From: Erythrobacter sanguineus
GTDB taxonomy: Bacteria; Pseudomonadota; Alphaproteobacteria; Sphingomonadales; Sphingomonadaceae
Assembly (NCBI GenBank): GCA_945878845.1
Contig: CAMCUB010000014.1
Coordinates: 16,645 to 80,644 of the forward strand
Reading direction: 5' to 3'
DNA length: 64,000 nucleotides
Every line of letters starts with the position of its first letter. Position 1 is the first letter of the stretch. Positions 16,339-24,184 of the stretch are shown in pieces. The translations under genes were made by a program, and so were the position numbers. Under the pieces are notes generated by a model. It saw only the letters and a program-made list of their open reading frames with translations, searched no databases and was not told where the DNA came from.

Positions 16339-17196
16339 ATGACCCACACCACCTATCGCACCGCGACCATCCAGGGCCGCTCCATCTTCTACCGCGAGGC
16401 CGGCGATCCGGGCCTGCCGACGCTCGTCCTGCTCCACGGCTTTCCCACTTCGAGCTTCATGTTCCGCGGCCTGATCCCGCTGCTCGCCGAGCGCTTCCAC
16501 GTGATCGCCCCCGATTACGTTGGCTTCGGCCAGTCCGATGCGCCCGCGGCCGACGCGTTCGACTACACCTTCGAAAACCTCACCGCACATGTCGCCGGGC
16601 TGCTCGATCACCTCGGGCTCACTTCCTACATCCTCTACATGCAGGATTTTGGCGGACCGGTCGGCTTCCGCCTGTTCGCGCAGCGCCCCGAGGCAGTGCG
16701 CGGCTTCGTGATCCAGAACACCAACGCTTATCTGGCCGGTGTGGGCGAGCCTGCCGCGCAGATCTTCCTGCCCTTGTGGGAGGATCGCAACCCCGCGACC
16801 GAAGCCGCCGCGCGCGGGTTCCTGGCGGCCGAAACGACGAAGTTCCAATACGTGGTCGGCGCAAAGGATGCAGCCGCGATCAGCCCCGACAACTGGACCC
16901 ACGACCAGGCGCTGCTCGACCGGCCGGGGACCGATGCCGCGATGCTCGACCTGCTCGAAGACTACAAGACGAACGTGGCCGCCTATGACAGCTGGCACGC
17001 CGCGTTCCGTGCGCACCGGCCCGAGACGCTGATCGTGTGGGGCAAGAACGATCCGTTCTTCACTCCGGCGGGCGCCGAGGCCTATCTGGCCGATCTCCCG
17101 CAGGCGAAGCTCGTCTGGCTCGATGCGGGCCACTTCGTGCTCGACGAGAATGCGGCGCAGGTCGCGGCCGAGATCACCGCGCAATTCGCGGCATGA
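16339..17196 (+). CDS. Alpha/beta hydrolase, haloalkane dehalogenase / epoxide hydrolase-like
   Basis: The start is ATG 16339 (MTHTTYRTATIQG), with AAAAGGA eight bases upstream, giving 285 residues. The fold signatures are LVLLHGFPTSSFMFRGLIP (oxyanion HGFP), APDYVGFGQSDAP, the nucleophile elbow YMQDFGGPVGF, the acid region WGKNDPFFTP and the catalytic His in LDAGHFVLDE. An aspartate rather than serine at the elbow places it with haloalkane dehalogenases and epoxide hydrolases. True dehalogenases usually have Trp after that Asp (QDWGG) as a halide ligand; here it is Phe, which argues against simple dehalogenase activity. No signal peptide is present. It is divergent from a LysR regulator that probably controls it. 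Confidence 0.88.
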   Translation: MTHTTYRTATIQGRSIFYREAGDPGLPTLVLLHGFPTSSFMFRGLIPLLAERFHVIAPDYVGFGQSDAPAADAFDYTFENLTAHVAGLLDHLGLTSYILYMQDFGGPVGFRLFAQRPEAVRGFVIQNTNAYLAGVGEPAAQIFLPLWEDRNPATEAAARGFLAAETTKFQYVVGAKDAAAISPDNWTHDQALLDRPGTDAAMLDLLEDYKTNVAAYDSWHAAFRAHRPETLIVWGKNDPFFTPAGAEAYLADLPQAKLVWLDAGHFVLDENAAQVAAEITAQFAA

Positions 17197-17236
17197 GGCA
17201 AGGGGCGGCCCGGCGTTGCGACCGGGCTGCCTCTCC

Positions 17237-18103
17237 CTACCCGAACAATCGCCCGGCGATCGCGTCGAGCTTGGCCATCACTGCAGGGTCATGTTCGTCG
17301 GGCGCGGTGATGACCGCATCGTCGAGCGCGGTGTCGATCGGCGAAGGTTCGCGCTCCTCTGGCAGGGCGGCGATGAAGTTCATCACCATCGCCCGCGCGA
17401 GCGCGCCATTGGCCTGCATCTGGTGGACAACCTCGGCGACATCCACCGCCTCGCCATCGCGCCAGCAGTCATAGTCGGTGACCATGCCGACCAGCGCATA
17501 GGGCAGCTCCGCCTCGCGCGCCAATTTGGCTTCGGGCATGGCGGTCATGCCGATCACGTCCGCGCCCCATTGGCGGTACATCCGGCTTTCCGCGCGGGTC
17601 GAGAATTGCGGGCCTTCCATGGCCAGATAAGTGGCGCCCACTGCGACCTTGCCCTTGGCCGCGACCACGGCTTGCGCGGCCATGTCCGACAGGCGCGGGC
17701 ACACCGGATCGGCCATCGAGACATGGGTGACAAAGCCGCTGGTGAAGAAGGTGCTGGGGCGGTGGACGGTGCGGTCGATGAATTGCTCGACCACGGCAAA
17801 GCGCCCGGGTTCGAGCTCCTCGCGCAAGGATCCGACCGCGCTGATCGCGAGGATATCGGTGCAGCCTGTACGCTTCAGTGCATCGATATTGGCACGCGCA
17901 TTGAGTTCGGTCGGGCTGACCGGGTGCCCGCGCCCGTGGCGGGGCAGAAAGCGCACCTTCACACCGCCAATCGTCCCGCACAGGATCTCGTCCGAGGGAT
18001 CGCCCCACGGGGTCTCGATCGCGATCCACTGAGCGTCCTCCAGCCCGTCAATGGCATAGAGGCCCGATCCGCCGATGATCCCGATGCACCATTCACTCGC
18101 CAT
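17237..18103 (-). CDS. mtnP: S-methyl-5'-thioadenosine phosphorylase
   Basis: The 288-residue enzyme cleaves methylthioadenosine with phosphate to adenine and methylthioribose-1-phosphate, the first salvage step for this by-product of polyamine and homoserine-lactone synthesis. Visible family motifs are CIGIIGGSGLYAIDGL at the N-terminus, PRHGRGHPVSPTELNARANI (phosphate and base pocket), MEGPQFSTRAESRMYRQWGA (ribose/phosphate contacts) and GMTAMPEAKLAREAELPYA. The length is normal for the family (280-300). It lies upstream of, and on the opposite strand to, the hydrolase gene, with convergent stops 40 bases apart. No other methionine-salvage gene is adjacent. A purine nucleoside phosphorylase role is less likely given the MTAP-specific motifs. 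Confidence 0.95.
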   Translation of the reverse strand: MASEWCIGIIGGSGLYAIDGLEDAQWIAIETPWGDPSDEILCGTIGGVKVRFLPRHGRGHPVSPTELNARANIDALKRTGCTDILAISAVGSLREELEPGRFAVVEQFIDRTVHRPSTFFTSGFVTHVSMADPVCPRLSDMAAQAVVAAKGKVAVGATYLAMEGPQFSTRAESRMYRQWGADVIGMTAMPEAKLAREAELPYALVGMVTDYDCWRDGEAVDVAEVVHQMQANGALARAMVMNFIAALPEEREPSPIDTALDDAVITAPDEHDPAVMAKLDAIAGRLFG

Positions 18104-18139
18104 TGGCGCCGCTGCCCTCTCTCTTGCTTGCAGAAGGCC

Positions 18140-18844
18140 TTAGGTCAGGTCGAAGCGGCTGGGCAAGGCCTTGCGGATGATCGCGTCGGCTGCGGCATAG
18201 GGTCCGGCGATTTCGGGCCGGGCAAACATGCTCGCAAAGTGGCGTTCGAGCGACGGCCAGCGGTCAAGCGGCATCTCCGCCACCAGCGCGATCTGGAGCA
18301 TCACCTGCGTGACCGTGATGTCGGCGATCGACAGCGCGTCGCCTGCAAAGAACTCCGCGCCCGAAAGCCGCGTCTCGAGAATGTCGAACAGCGGCGGCAG
18401 CTGCTTGGCCCAGGCATCGCGCGCCTTGCCCAGATCGGGTTCCTCACCCTTGGTGACAGCGAAGAAGATCGGGCGGAAGATGCCGAGCCCGCCGGCCATC
18501 GCGACCGAGGTGTCGGCGAATTCCTCGATGAACAGCGCTTCGGCATAGGCCATCGGCTCGGCGGGGTAGAGTGCGGGCGCGGGGTGCTTCTTCTCGATAT
18601 AGGCGCAGATCGCGCTGGAATCGGGGATCGTCCCGCCCGTGCCCTGCTCGGCCACCGAACGGTCGCGCAGCACCGGGATGCGCTTCATCGGCGAGATGTC
18701 GGTGAACCACTGCGGGGGCGCGAAGACGTTGACCGCCTCGACCTCATGCGCGACGCCTTTGAGCAGGCACAGGCTCGCCACCTTGCGCACAAAGGGCGAG
18801 ACGGGGCTGCCATAGATCACCAGATCGGGGCGGGGTTCGGTCAT
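18140..18844 (-). CDS. Glutathione S-transferase family protein
   Basis: The 234-residue product has an N-terminal thioredoxin-like GST domain (about 6-85). This contains DLVIYGSPVSPFVRKVASL, with Ser at the usual active-site position, and the glutathione-binding turn IPDSSAICAYIEKKHP. An all-helical C-terminal domain follows (about 100-225), including the N-capping-box-like ALSIADITVTQVML. Such proteins conjugate or reduce electrophiles with glutathione in the cytoplasm, and the substrate is not predictable. It sits 36 bases upstream of mtnP on the same strand, so the two may share a transcript. A second GST gene is present at 56.2 kb. Confidence 0.92.
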   Translation of the reverse strand: MTEPRPDLVIYGSPVSPFVRKVASLCLLKGVAHEVEAVNVFAPPQWFTDISPMKRIPVLRDRSVAEQGTGGTIPDSSAICAYIEKKHPAPALYPAEPMAYAEALFIEEFADTSVAMAGGLGIFRPIFFAVTKGEEPDLGKARDAWAKQLPPLFDILETRLSGAEFFAGDALSIADITVTQVMLQIALVAEMPLDRWPSLERHFASMFARPEIAGPYAAADAIIRKALPSRFDLT

Positions 18845-19034
18845 CGTGGGTCCTCTCGTCCTGTGGCTGTTGCAGCGTCACATATCGCGGCGCGGGAATA
18901 GCGCAATCGTCAGGTGAACGCGCCCCGCCACCGCGCTACCCCTAGCGCCAACGCGGGCGTTGCGTTTTTCAATGCAACGCGCCAACCTGACGGGGAGAGA
19001 GACGAATCCCCCATTCGTTTGAGAGGACACAAAG

Positions 19035-20462
19035 ATGGTCACCCAGTACAAGAACCTGATCGGCGGCAAGATGGTCACCACCGACCGCATGCTCGATGTG
19101 GTCAACCCCGCAACCGAGCAGGTGATCGGTCAGGTCCCCGCTTGCGGCAAGGCCGAGCTTGACCAAGCCGTCGCCGCCGCGCGCGCCGCGTTCAAGACCT
19201 GGAAGAACACCCCGATCGAGGAACGCCGCGCCGCGATTCTGGCGATCTCGGGCGCGATCAAGGCCAATGCCGAGGAACTCTACCGCCTGCTCACCAGCGA
19301 GCAGGGCAAGCCGCACGATCAGGCCAAGGGCGAAATCTACGGCGCTGCCGGGATGAGCGCGGCGCAGTCGACGCTCAGCTTGGATGACGAGATCAACGAG
19401 GATTCGGACACCCGCCTCAGCCGCACCCGCCGCGTGCCGGTCGGGGTGGTTGCCGGTATCGTGCCGTGGAATTTCCCGGTGATGATGGCGATCCAGAAGA
19501 TCGCGCCCGCGATGCTCTCGGGCTGCACTATCGTGCTCAAGCCCTCGCCCTTCACCCCGCTGACCACCCTGCGCATCGCCGAGCTGATCGCGGATGTCGT
19601 GCCCGCGGGCGTCGTAAACATCATCACCGGCGAGGATGACCTCGGCCCGCTGATGACCAGCCACCCCGATATCGACAAGATCACCTTCACCGGCTCGACC
19701 GCGACCGGCAAGAAGATCATGGAGGGCGCGAGCGCCGACCTCAAGCGTATCACGCTGGAGCTGGGCGGCAACGACGCCTCGATCGTGCTCCCCGATGCCG
19801 ACCCCAAGAAGGTCGCCGAACAGCTGTTCTGGTCGAGCTTCTCGAATGCCGGGCAGATCTGCGTCGCCGCGAAGCGCGTCTATATCCACGAGGATATCTA
19901 TGACGAGCTGAGCGCCGCGATCGTCGAGTATGCCAAGACCGTCACCGTGGGTGACGGCGCGCAGCAGGGCACCGGCGTCGGCCCGATCCAGAACAAGAAG
20001 CAGTATGACCGCGTGCTCGAGCTGATCGAGGACGCCAAGGACAATGGCTACAAATTCCTGCTCGGCGGGAATGTCGATCCCTCGGGCACCGGCTACTTCG
20101 TGCCGCTGACCATCCTCGACAACCCGCCCGAAGATGCGCGCATTGTCGCCGAAGAGCAGTTCGGCCCGGTCATGCCGCTGATGAAGTTCTCGACCGAAGA
20201 GGAAGTCATCGCGCGCGCCAACAACTCGGATTACGGCCTCGCCGGCGCGGTGTGGACTGGCAACCCCGAGAAGGGCGTCGAGATCGCCGAGCAGCTCGAA
20301 ACCGGCACGGTGTGGGTCAATGAATACCTCCACCTCTCGCCCTTCGCGCCCTTCGGTGGGCACAAGCAGTCGGGCTTCGGCGCCGAATACGGCAAGGAAG
20401 GCCTCAAGGAGTTCACCTATTCGCAGGTGATCACCGTGAAGAAGGAAAAAGCCCCCGCTTGA
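19035..20462 (+). CDS. NAD(P)-dependent aldehyde dehydrogenase family protein
   Basis: The 475-residue product carries all catalytic features of the aldehyde dehydrogenase superfamily: the cofactor motif VAGIVPWNFPVMMAIQKIA, the sequence TFTGSTATGKKIM, the general base Glu242 (ITLELGGNDASI) and the nucleophile Cys276 (NAGQICVAAKRVY). It most resembles the medium-length branch often annotated as succinate-semialdehyde or betaine-aldehyde dehydrogenase, but substrate cannot be set from sequence. It starts after GAGAGGAC, 9 bases upstream. The APH-like kinase gene starts 3 bases after its stop and the acyl-CoA dehydrogenase overlaps that, so the three form an operon. In that setting it may oxidise an aldehyde that enters the same degradation route. 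Confidence 0.93.
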   Translation: MVTQYKNLIGGKMVTTDRMLDVVNPATEQVIGQVPACGKAELDQAVAAARAAFKTWKNTPIEERRAAILAISGAIKANAEELYRLLTSEQGKPHDQAKGEIYGAAGMSAAQSTLSLDDEINEDSDTRLSRTRRVPVGVVAGIVPWNFPVMMAIQKIAPAMLSGCTIVLKPSPFTPLTTLRIAELIADVVPAGVVNIITGEDDLGPLMTSHPDIDKITFTGSTATGKKIMEGASADLKRITLELGGNDASIVLPDADPKKVAEQLFWSSFSNAGQICVAAKRVYIHEDIYDELSAAIVEYAKTVTVGDGAQQGTGVGPIQNKKQYDRVLELIEDAKDNGYKFLLGGNVDPSGTGYFVPLTILDNPPEDARIVAEEQFGPVMPLMKFSTEEEVIARANNSDYGLAGAVWTGNPEKGVEIAEQLETGTVWVNEYLHLSPFAPFGGHKQSGFGAEYGKEGLKEFTYSQVITVKKEKAPA

Positions 20463-20465
20463 TCC

Positions 20466-21812
20466 GTGGGGATTTCCGCTGACGAATTGAGCGCCGGGCT
20501 GGCGCGGGTCTGTGCCCGCGTCGGCCTCGGCGCTCTTTTGCATCCGCCGCAGCGTCTGACGGGCGGCGCGGTGATGGAGAGCTGGCGGTTTGCGACTGGC
20601 GATTCCGCCTACGTCCTGCGCCGCGCGCCGACCCTCGCCTTCATGGAGGGGCGGCCTTACGGGCACCGCGTCGAAGCCGCGCTGATCGAGGCCGCGCGGG
20701 CCAAAGGTGTGACCGCGCCCGAGGTGGTGGCGGTGCTGGAGGAGGGCGACGGGCTCGGCAGCGGCTTCGTGATGCGCGCGCTGCCGGGGACGGCTGATCC
20801 CAAGGTCATTCTGGCGTGTGATGGTCCCGACGGGTTGCTTCGCGAGGCGGCGCGGGACTTGGCGCGCATTCACCGCTTGCGGCAGGGCGACGTGCCCGAG
20901 GGCGTGCCGGTGATGGACTATCGCGCCGCCATCGCCGACCTGAAACAGCAATTCATGGACGCGGGCGGCGACCGGCCGATCATCGCGCTGGGCCTGAAGT
21001 GGCTGGAGGACAATTGCCCCGCCGAGGTCGAGCCGGTCCTCAACCATGGCGACTACCGGATGGGCAATCTGCTAGTGGAGGGCTCGGCGCTGACCGGCGT
21101 GCTCGACTGGGAGATAGCTCATTTCGGCGACCGCCACGAGGACCTCGCCTTCGGCTGCATGGCCGTATGGCGTTTCGCCCGTTACGACCGCCCCGCACTG
21201 GGGCTGGGGTCAATCGAAGAATATATCGTCGCCTACGAGGCTGAGGCGGGCGTCATCATCGACCCCGCCCGCTTCCGCTTCTGGACGATTTATCGGACGG
21301 TGTGGTGGGCGCTCGGCTGCCTCAAGATGGCGGCGCAATGGCGTTCGGGCGCGGACCGGATGCTCGAGCGCGTGGTGATCTCGCGGCGAACGAGCGAGCA
21401 GGAATTGGACCTGCTGCTGCTGCTCGAAGAGGATGCGCCGGAGGCGGAGCGGGCGCGGCCTGTCATCCTCAACGACTGGACTTTCCAGTCAGACGGCGAG
21501 GCAAGTGATGAAGAAATGACAGTTGCCGTTTCCGAGTGGCTCGGCACTCTTAAGGACAAGCTGGATGGTCACGACCGGTTCCAGCTCGCCGTGGCGCGCA
21601 ACGCTTTGGGGATGCTCGCCCGGTCGATCAAGCTTGGGGCGCACTCCAGCGATCCTCTCGGCGCGGAGGCTCTGCTCGCAGGGAGAGTTTCGCTCGAGGC
21701 GAAGGGCGTGCTGTCCGAGCTTCGGCGGACGGCGCTCGAGAAGCTGACTGCCGACGTGCCCAAGTATCCCGCGCTCGCGCTCGCCCGAAAGAAGTGGCTA
21801 GGAGAGAACTAA
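20466..21812 (+). CDS. APH-family kinase with C-terminal DUF6285-like domain (ACAD10/11-type kinase partner)
   Basis: GTG start at 20466, 448 residues. Residues about 20-330 form an aminoglycoside-phosphotransferase-like kinase with the Brenner loop NHGDYRMGNLLV and the metal-binding LDWEIAHFGDRHEDLAFG. About 345-445 is an extra helical domain of the DUF6285 type, starting near RPVILNDWTFQSDGEASDEE. In vertebrate ACAD10/ACAD11 an APH kinase is fused to an acyl-CoA dehydrogenase, and the pair removes the hydroxyl of 4-hydroxyacyl-CoA by phosphorylation. In Pseudomonas putida the levulinate genes lvaA and lvaC do the same as separate proteins. Here the acyl-CoA dehydrogenase follows with a one-base overlap, so the same chemistry is likely. 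Antibiotic resistance is an unlikely role. Confidence 0.88.
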   Translation: MGISADELSAGLARVCARVGLGALLHPPQRLTGGAVMESWRFATGDSAYVLRRAPTLAFMEGRPYGHRVEAALIEAARAKGVTAPEVVAVLEEGDGLGSGFVMRALPGTADPKVILACDGPDGLLREAARDLARIHRLRQGDVPEGVPVMDYRAAIADLKQQFMDAGGDRPIIALGLKWLEDNCPAEVEPVLNHGDYRMGNLLVEGSALTGVLDWEIAHFGDRHEDLAFGCMAVWRFARYDRPALGLGSIEEYIVAYEAEAGVIIDPARFRFWTIYRTVWWALGCLKMAAQWRSGADRMLERVVISRRTSEQELDLLLLLEEDAPEAERARPVILNDWTFQSDGEASDEEMTVAVSEWLGTLKDKLDGHDRFQLAVARNALGMLARSIKLGAHSSDPLGAEALLAGRVSLEAKGVLSELRRTALEKLTADVPKYPALALARKKWLGEN

Positions 21813-23098
21813 TGGACTTCGCCATCCCCGCCGACCTGCAAGCCTATCTCGATGAACTCGACGCCTTCATCGCCGCCGAGATCAAGCCTTTGGAGCAGCA
21901 GGACGACAACATCCGCTTCTTCGACCACCGCCGCGAATATGCGCGCACGGACTTCGAGGGCGGCGGCCTGCCCCGGCACGAATGGGAGGAACTGCTCAAG
22001 GAGGCCACCCGCCGCTCGGACAAGGCGGGGCATTGGCGCTTCTCAGCGCCCAAGCGTTATGGCGGGAAGGACGGCAGCAACCTCTGGATGGCGGTGATCC
22101 GCGAGCATTTCGCCCGCCAAGGCCTCGGGTTGCACAATGATTTGCAAAACGAGCACAGCATTGTCGGCAACTTCCCCTTCGTCGCCATGTTCGACCAGTG
22201 GGGCACTGAAGAGCAGAAGCAGGAATTCATCCTCGGCGGGTTCGAGCGCACGCGGCGCGTCGCCTTCGGCCTCACCGAACCGCACCATGGCTCAGACGCC
22301 ACGCACATGGAGACCGTCGCCGTCCGCGAGACCCGCGACGGGGTCGACGGCTGGCGGATCGATGGCGAGAAGATGTGGATCACCGGCATGCACGTCGCCA
22401 CCCACTGCGCGATGTTCGCGCGCACGGCAGGCAAGGCGGGTGACGCGAGCGGGATCACCTGTTTCCTCGTCCCCAATCCCACCGACGGCCTCAAGATCGA
22501 GGAGTGGATGTGGACCTTCAACATGCCCACCGACCACCCGCGCCTCAGCGTCACCAACGTGTGGGTGCCGGACAGCGCGATCCTTGGCGTCGAAGGCCGC
22601 GGCCTCGCGCTCGCGCAGAGCTTCGTCCACCAGAACCGCATCCGGCAGGCGGCCAGCAGCTGCGGCGCGGCGCTCTATTGCATCGATGAGAGCGTGAAAT
22701 ACGCCCGCGAACGCAAGCCCTTTGGCGAAGAGCTGGCGCGCAATCAGGGCATCCAGTTCCCGCTGGTGGAGCTGGCGACACAGGCGGAGATGCTGCGCCT
22801 CCTGATCTTCAAGACCGCGTGGGAGATGGACAACATGCCCCACGAACAGATCGAGCGGACGATCTCGGACAAGGTCTCGATGTGCAATTACTGGGCGAAC
22901 CGGCTGGTGTGCGAGGCGGCGGACCGCGCGATGCAGGTCCACGGCGGCATCGGCTATTCGCGCCACAAGCCCTTCGAGCACATCTATCGGCATCACCGCC
23001 GCTACCGGATCACCGAGGGCTCGGAAGAGATCCAGATGCGCAAGGTGGGGGCGTATCTGTTCGGCTATCTCGGGCCGAAGCGGGGCCAATTCGCCTGA
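21812..23098 (+). CDS. Acyl-CoA dehydrogenase family protein (ACAD10/11-like)
   Basis: The start is ATG 21812, whose A is the last base of the preceding TAA, so translation is coupled. The 428-residue product has the three-part acyl-CoA dehydrogenase fold: a helical N-terminus, a middle beta domain with FGLTEPHHGSDATHMETVA and EKMWITGMHVATHCAMFART, and a C-terminal helical domain with QVHGGIGYSRHKPFEHIYRH. The C-terminal RYRITEGSEEIQMRKVG carries the glutamate that serves as catalytic base in many members. FAD is the expected cofactor, with electrons passed to ETF. Its neighbour, an APH-like kinase, suggests action on phosphorylated hydroxyacyl-CoA rather than plain beta-oxidation; this is inference from ACAD10/11 and LvaAC. 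Confidence 0.92.
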   Translation: MDFAIPADLQAYLDELDAFIAAEIKPLEQQDDNIRFFDHRREYARTDFEGGGLPRHEWEELLKEATRRSDKAGHWRFSAPKRYGGKDGSNLWMAVIREHFARQGLGLHNDLQNEHSIVGNFPFVAMFDQWGTEEQKQEFILGGFERTRRVAFGLTEPHHGSDATHMETVAVRETRDGVDGWRIDGEKMWITGMHVATHCAMFARTAGKAGDASGITCFLVPNPTDGLKIEEWMWTFNMPTDHPRLSVTNVWVPDSAILGVEGRGLALAQSFVHQNRIRQAASSCGAALYCIDESVKYARERKPFGEELARNQGIQFPLVELATQAEMLRLLIFKTAWEMDNMPHEQIERTISDKVSMCNYWANRLVCEAADRAMQVHGGIGYSRHKPFEHIYRHHRRYRITEGSEEIQMRKVGAYLFGYLGPKRGQFA

Positions 23099-23105
23099 CG
23101 TACGG

Positions 23106-24068
23106 CTAGGAGCGGCGCCTCCACCACCCCGCAAGCACGCTCCCGATCACCACGTGCCACACCGCCGAGATCGCCGCCGGGACGGGGGCGAGCGCGGCCT
23201 GTGCCACATCGGCGAATTGCGCAGCGAAGGCGGGGGTCTTGGCGAGGCCTGACCCGAGGCCCGAATTCTGCATCCCCACCTCGATTGAAATCGTCCGCGC
23301 CTCGATCTCGCCTATTCCCAGCACTCGCGCCAGCACATAGCCCAGCGCAAAGCCGAGCGCGTGGAGCAGGAACGTCGCCAGCAGCAGCACGCCCGCATGC
23401 TCGGCAATCTGCGCCTTCGCCCCGCCGACAATCCCGCCCACGATCAGCACCACCAGCACGATAGCGACCAGCGGCAGCGCGGCGCTCACCGCGCCTGCCG
23501 CGCGCGGGAACAGGCGGTTGAGGAGCGTCCCCGCCACCACCGGCACCAGCACCACCGCGACCATGTTGATCAGCAGGTTCCAGCGGTCGATTTCCACATA
23601 GGCCCCCGCCAGCCACCCGGTCAGCAGCGGGGTCATCACCACGGCGGCGAGGGTCGAGGCCATGGTCATCGCCACCGACAGCGCCACATGCCCGCGCGCG
23701 ATATAGGTGACGATGTTCGACGCCGTGCCCCCCGGGCAGCAGGCCACCAGAATGAGGCCGACGGCGAGCCCCGGCTCCAGCCCCAGCACCCGCGCCACGG
23801 CAAAGCCCGACAGCGGCATGATCGTGTATTGCAGCGCCACCCCGGCGACAAAGGCACGCGGCATGTTCAGCAGTCCGCGATAGTCGTCGAAGGTCAGCGT
23901 CAGCCCCATCGCCAGCATCACCACCCCCAGCGCGAGGCTCAGCAGCGGCTGGCCGGCGAAGGTGATCCGCCCGTCGGTCATCCAGGTGAAGGCGGGCGGG
24001 TAGAACCAAGCCAGCGCCACGCCCCCCAGCGTCAGCGCGGCGAAATTGTTTGTGATCCTCTGCAGCAT
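23106..24068 (-). CDS. Bile acid:sodium symporter (BASS) family transporter
   Basis: The 320-residue integral membrane protein has about ten hydrophobic segments and the BASS family blocks LALGVVMLAMGLTLTFDDYR (near 45-65), ILVACCPGGTASNIVTYIAR (around 105-125) and TISIEVGMQNSGLGSGLAKT (about 240-260). The last two contain the crossover-helix residues that bind sodium in the Yersinia and Neisseria structures. Bacterial members import small organic anions such as pantoate or keto acids with sodium, and bile acids are unlikely natural substrates. It is convergent with the acyl-CoA dehydrogenase gene, 7 bases from its stop, and divergent from the large amidohydrolase. It could supply a carboxylate to the neighbouring acyl-CoA pathway, but that is a guess. 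Confidence 0.92.
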   Translation of the reverse strand: MLQRITNNFAALTLGGVALAWFYPPAFTWMTDGRITFAGQPLLSLALGVVMLAMGLTLTFDDYRGLLNMPRAFVAGVALQYTIMPLSGFAVARVLGLEPGLAVGLILVACCPGGTASNIVTYIARGHVALSVAMTMASTLAAVVMTPLLTGWLAGAYVEIDRWNLLINMVAVVLVPVVAGTLLNRLFPRAAGAVSAALPLVAIVLVVLIVGGIVGGAKAQIAEHAGVLLLATFLLHALGFALGYVLARVLGIGEIEARTISIEVGMQNSGLGSGLAKTPAFAAQFADVAQAALAPVPAAISAVWHVVIGSVLAGWWRRRS

Positions 24069-24184
24069 GGCGTGTCCGGAAGTGCCCCCTTGAGCCGCCG
24101 TCTGTAATCGACCAACGACATATCCGCCCCTAGCAATATCCTTGCGCCCCGCTAGTCTTCCGCGCCGACAGAGGGAGACTTTCC

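Noticed and set aside
18969..21047. A 692-codon minus-strand open frame
   Set aside because: It is antisense to the aldehyde dehydrogenase and kinase genes, and its His/Arg-rich composition is typical of shadow frames in GC-rich genomes.
20466..21812. Aminoglycoside resistance kinase
   Set aside because: The APH fold is present, but the extra C-terminal domain and the overlap with an acyl-CoA dehydrogenase gene fit the ACAD10/11 partner type, not drug resistance.
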